From contig NZ_LZZS01000014.1 in NCBI RefSeq assembly GCF_014170335.1, forward strand, positions 124,001 to 188,000: DNA of 64,000 bases, in the 5' to 3' direction. Origin of the DNA: Achromobacter sp. UMC46 (GTDB lineage Bacteria > Pseudomonadota > Gammaproteobacteria > Burkholderiales > Burkholderiaceae_B). Below the pieces are notes generated by a model. It made no database searches. It was not told the DNA's origin and worked only from the letters and a program-made list of their open reading frames with translations. Positions within the stretch are counted from its first letter, which is position 1. Each line of letters starts with the position of its first letter. The position numbers and the translations under genes were made by a program. This document shows, in pieces, positions 63,510 through 64,000 of this stretch.

Positions 63510-64000
63510 TTACAGGCCGGTATCCAGCGTGTAGTGCGCGCCGTCGCGATTTTCCAGCGTCAGCGTGGTCAGCACGGGCATTGCGGCTGCGGCATCCTGC
63601 TCTACGTGAATACGCAGATTGGCCAGCGGCACATCCCAGCCGCCGGTAGCGGCTTCAGCCGTGACGTCGGCCACCAAGGCCAGGCGCTCGGCCACGGCCC
63701 GCGCATCCGCCGAGCGGGCGCCAATGCGCAGCAGGCTGCGCGCGCCGTTGGGGTGCGCCATCAAATCAGGCGACCACACGCACTCGGGCGTCAGGTGGCG
63801 GCAGAAGTACATGCGGATGCCGGGCAAGGGCTGCTCGGCAAAACGCACGGTATGGAAACGGGCCTGCACTTCCTGGCCGTCCAGCATGGCCGGACGCGTC
63901 AGTTCCTGCACGGGGTTCACGGCAAACCCCGCCGCCTTCAACCGTTCATAGGTGGCTTCGGCGTCATAGGTGCGGAACACCAGCGCTTCCAGCCCGAACG
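63510..64000 (-). CDS. VOC-family (glyoxalase-like) protein, C-terminal part
   Basis: The start lies beyond the right edge; the frame is open to base 64000. The visible 160 or so residues show a vicinal-oxygen-chelate fold: a betaalpha-beta module (LVFRTYDAEATYERLKAAGF, FHTVRFAEQPLPGIRMYFCRHLTPECVW) and a second, weaker one ending LTTLTLENRDGAHYTLDTGL. It resembles the Glyoxalase_3/PF13468 group of two-module proteins. Substrate unknown. It lies 184 bases upstream of gntR on the same strand and may or may not belong to the catabolic unit. Confidence 0.65.
   Translation of the reverse strand, partial: FGLEALVFRTYDAEATYERLKAAGFAVNPVQELTRPAMLDGQEVQARFHTVRFAEQPLPGIRMYFCRHLTPECVWSPDLMAHPNGARSLLRIGARSADARAVAERLALVADVTAEAATGGWDVPLANLRIHVEQDAAAAMPVLTTLTLENRDGAHYTLDTGL

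Overview
The window is high-GC, densely coded DNA of a beta-proteobacterium, most likely the Alcaligenaceae (Achromobacter/Bordetella-like). Supporting signs are the AmgK-MurU cell-wall recycling pair, a PagP lipid A palmitoyltransferase, a Bug-type (tripartite tricarboxylate) binding protein, pertactin-class autotransporters and many LysR/GntR/TetR regulators. The genus is inferred from gene content and style, not from a search. No rRNA, insertion sequence, prophage or CRISPR array was seen. There are two isolated lysine tRNAs, tRNA-Lys(CTT) and tRNA-Lys(TTT), each with its own terminator.

Layout. 1-1.9 kb: end of amgK, murU and a coiled-coil membrane protein. 1.9-4.3 kb: a three-gene FAD monooxygenase / small protein / MarR operon with overlapping start-stop codons and two palindromes over its promoter. 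4.3-6.8 kb: phhB, an OmpA-type lipoprotein, a HAD hydrolase and a membrane protein. 6.9-12.7 kb: a complete ligase-associated DNA repair cluster (MBL exonuclease, ATP-dependent ligase, Lhr-type helicase, PdeM phosphoesterase). 12.8-15.5 kb: orphan SUKH-like protein, tRNA-Lys(CTT), and an SDR/TetR divergent pair with twin operators. 15.5-22 kb: diguanylate cyclase, AsmA-like protein, LTA-synthase-type sulfatase and tag. 22-29 kb: YkgJ-type cysteine protein, an alpha/beta hydrolase, AraC, a second Fur-family gene with a Fur box and an unknown partner, LysR, an MCP and a small zinc-finger protein.

29.1-41 kb is the most distinctive part: a surface-adhesin island. It holds an orphan two-domain fimbrial-type adhesin of lower GC, a 957-residue autotransporter, a small HTH-like protein, and a convergent 2306-residue autotransporter. 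Three palindromes spaced exactly 33 bp lie upstream of the first autotransporter. A run of eight G (C on the coding strand) lies upstream of the giant one. The island ends at tRNA-Lys(TTT).

41.5-64 kb: metNIQ transporter, a GH31-fold protein with a degraded active site, mnmC, an inositol-phosphatase-family gene, an acyl-CoA synthetase, an M20 amidohydrolase, a yeiE/yeiH-like pair with a perfect operator palindrome, a thioesterase, mgtE, pagP, chaC, an Lrp regulator, and a GntR-Bug-ThDP enzyme-SDR catabolic operon whose SDR lacks the usual Tyr/Lys. The window ends inside a VOC-family gene.
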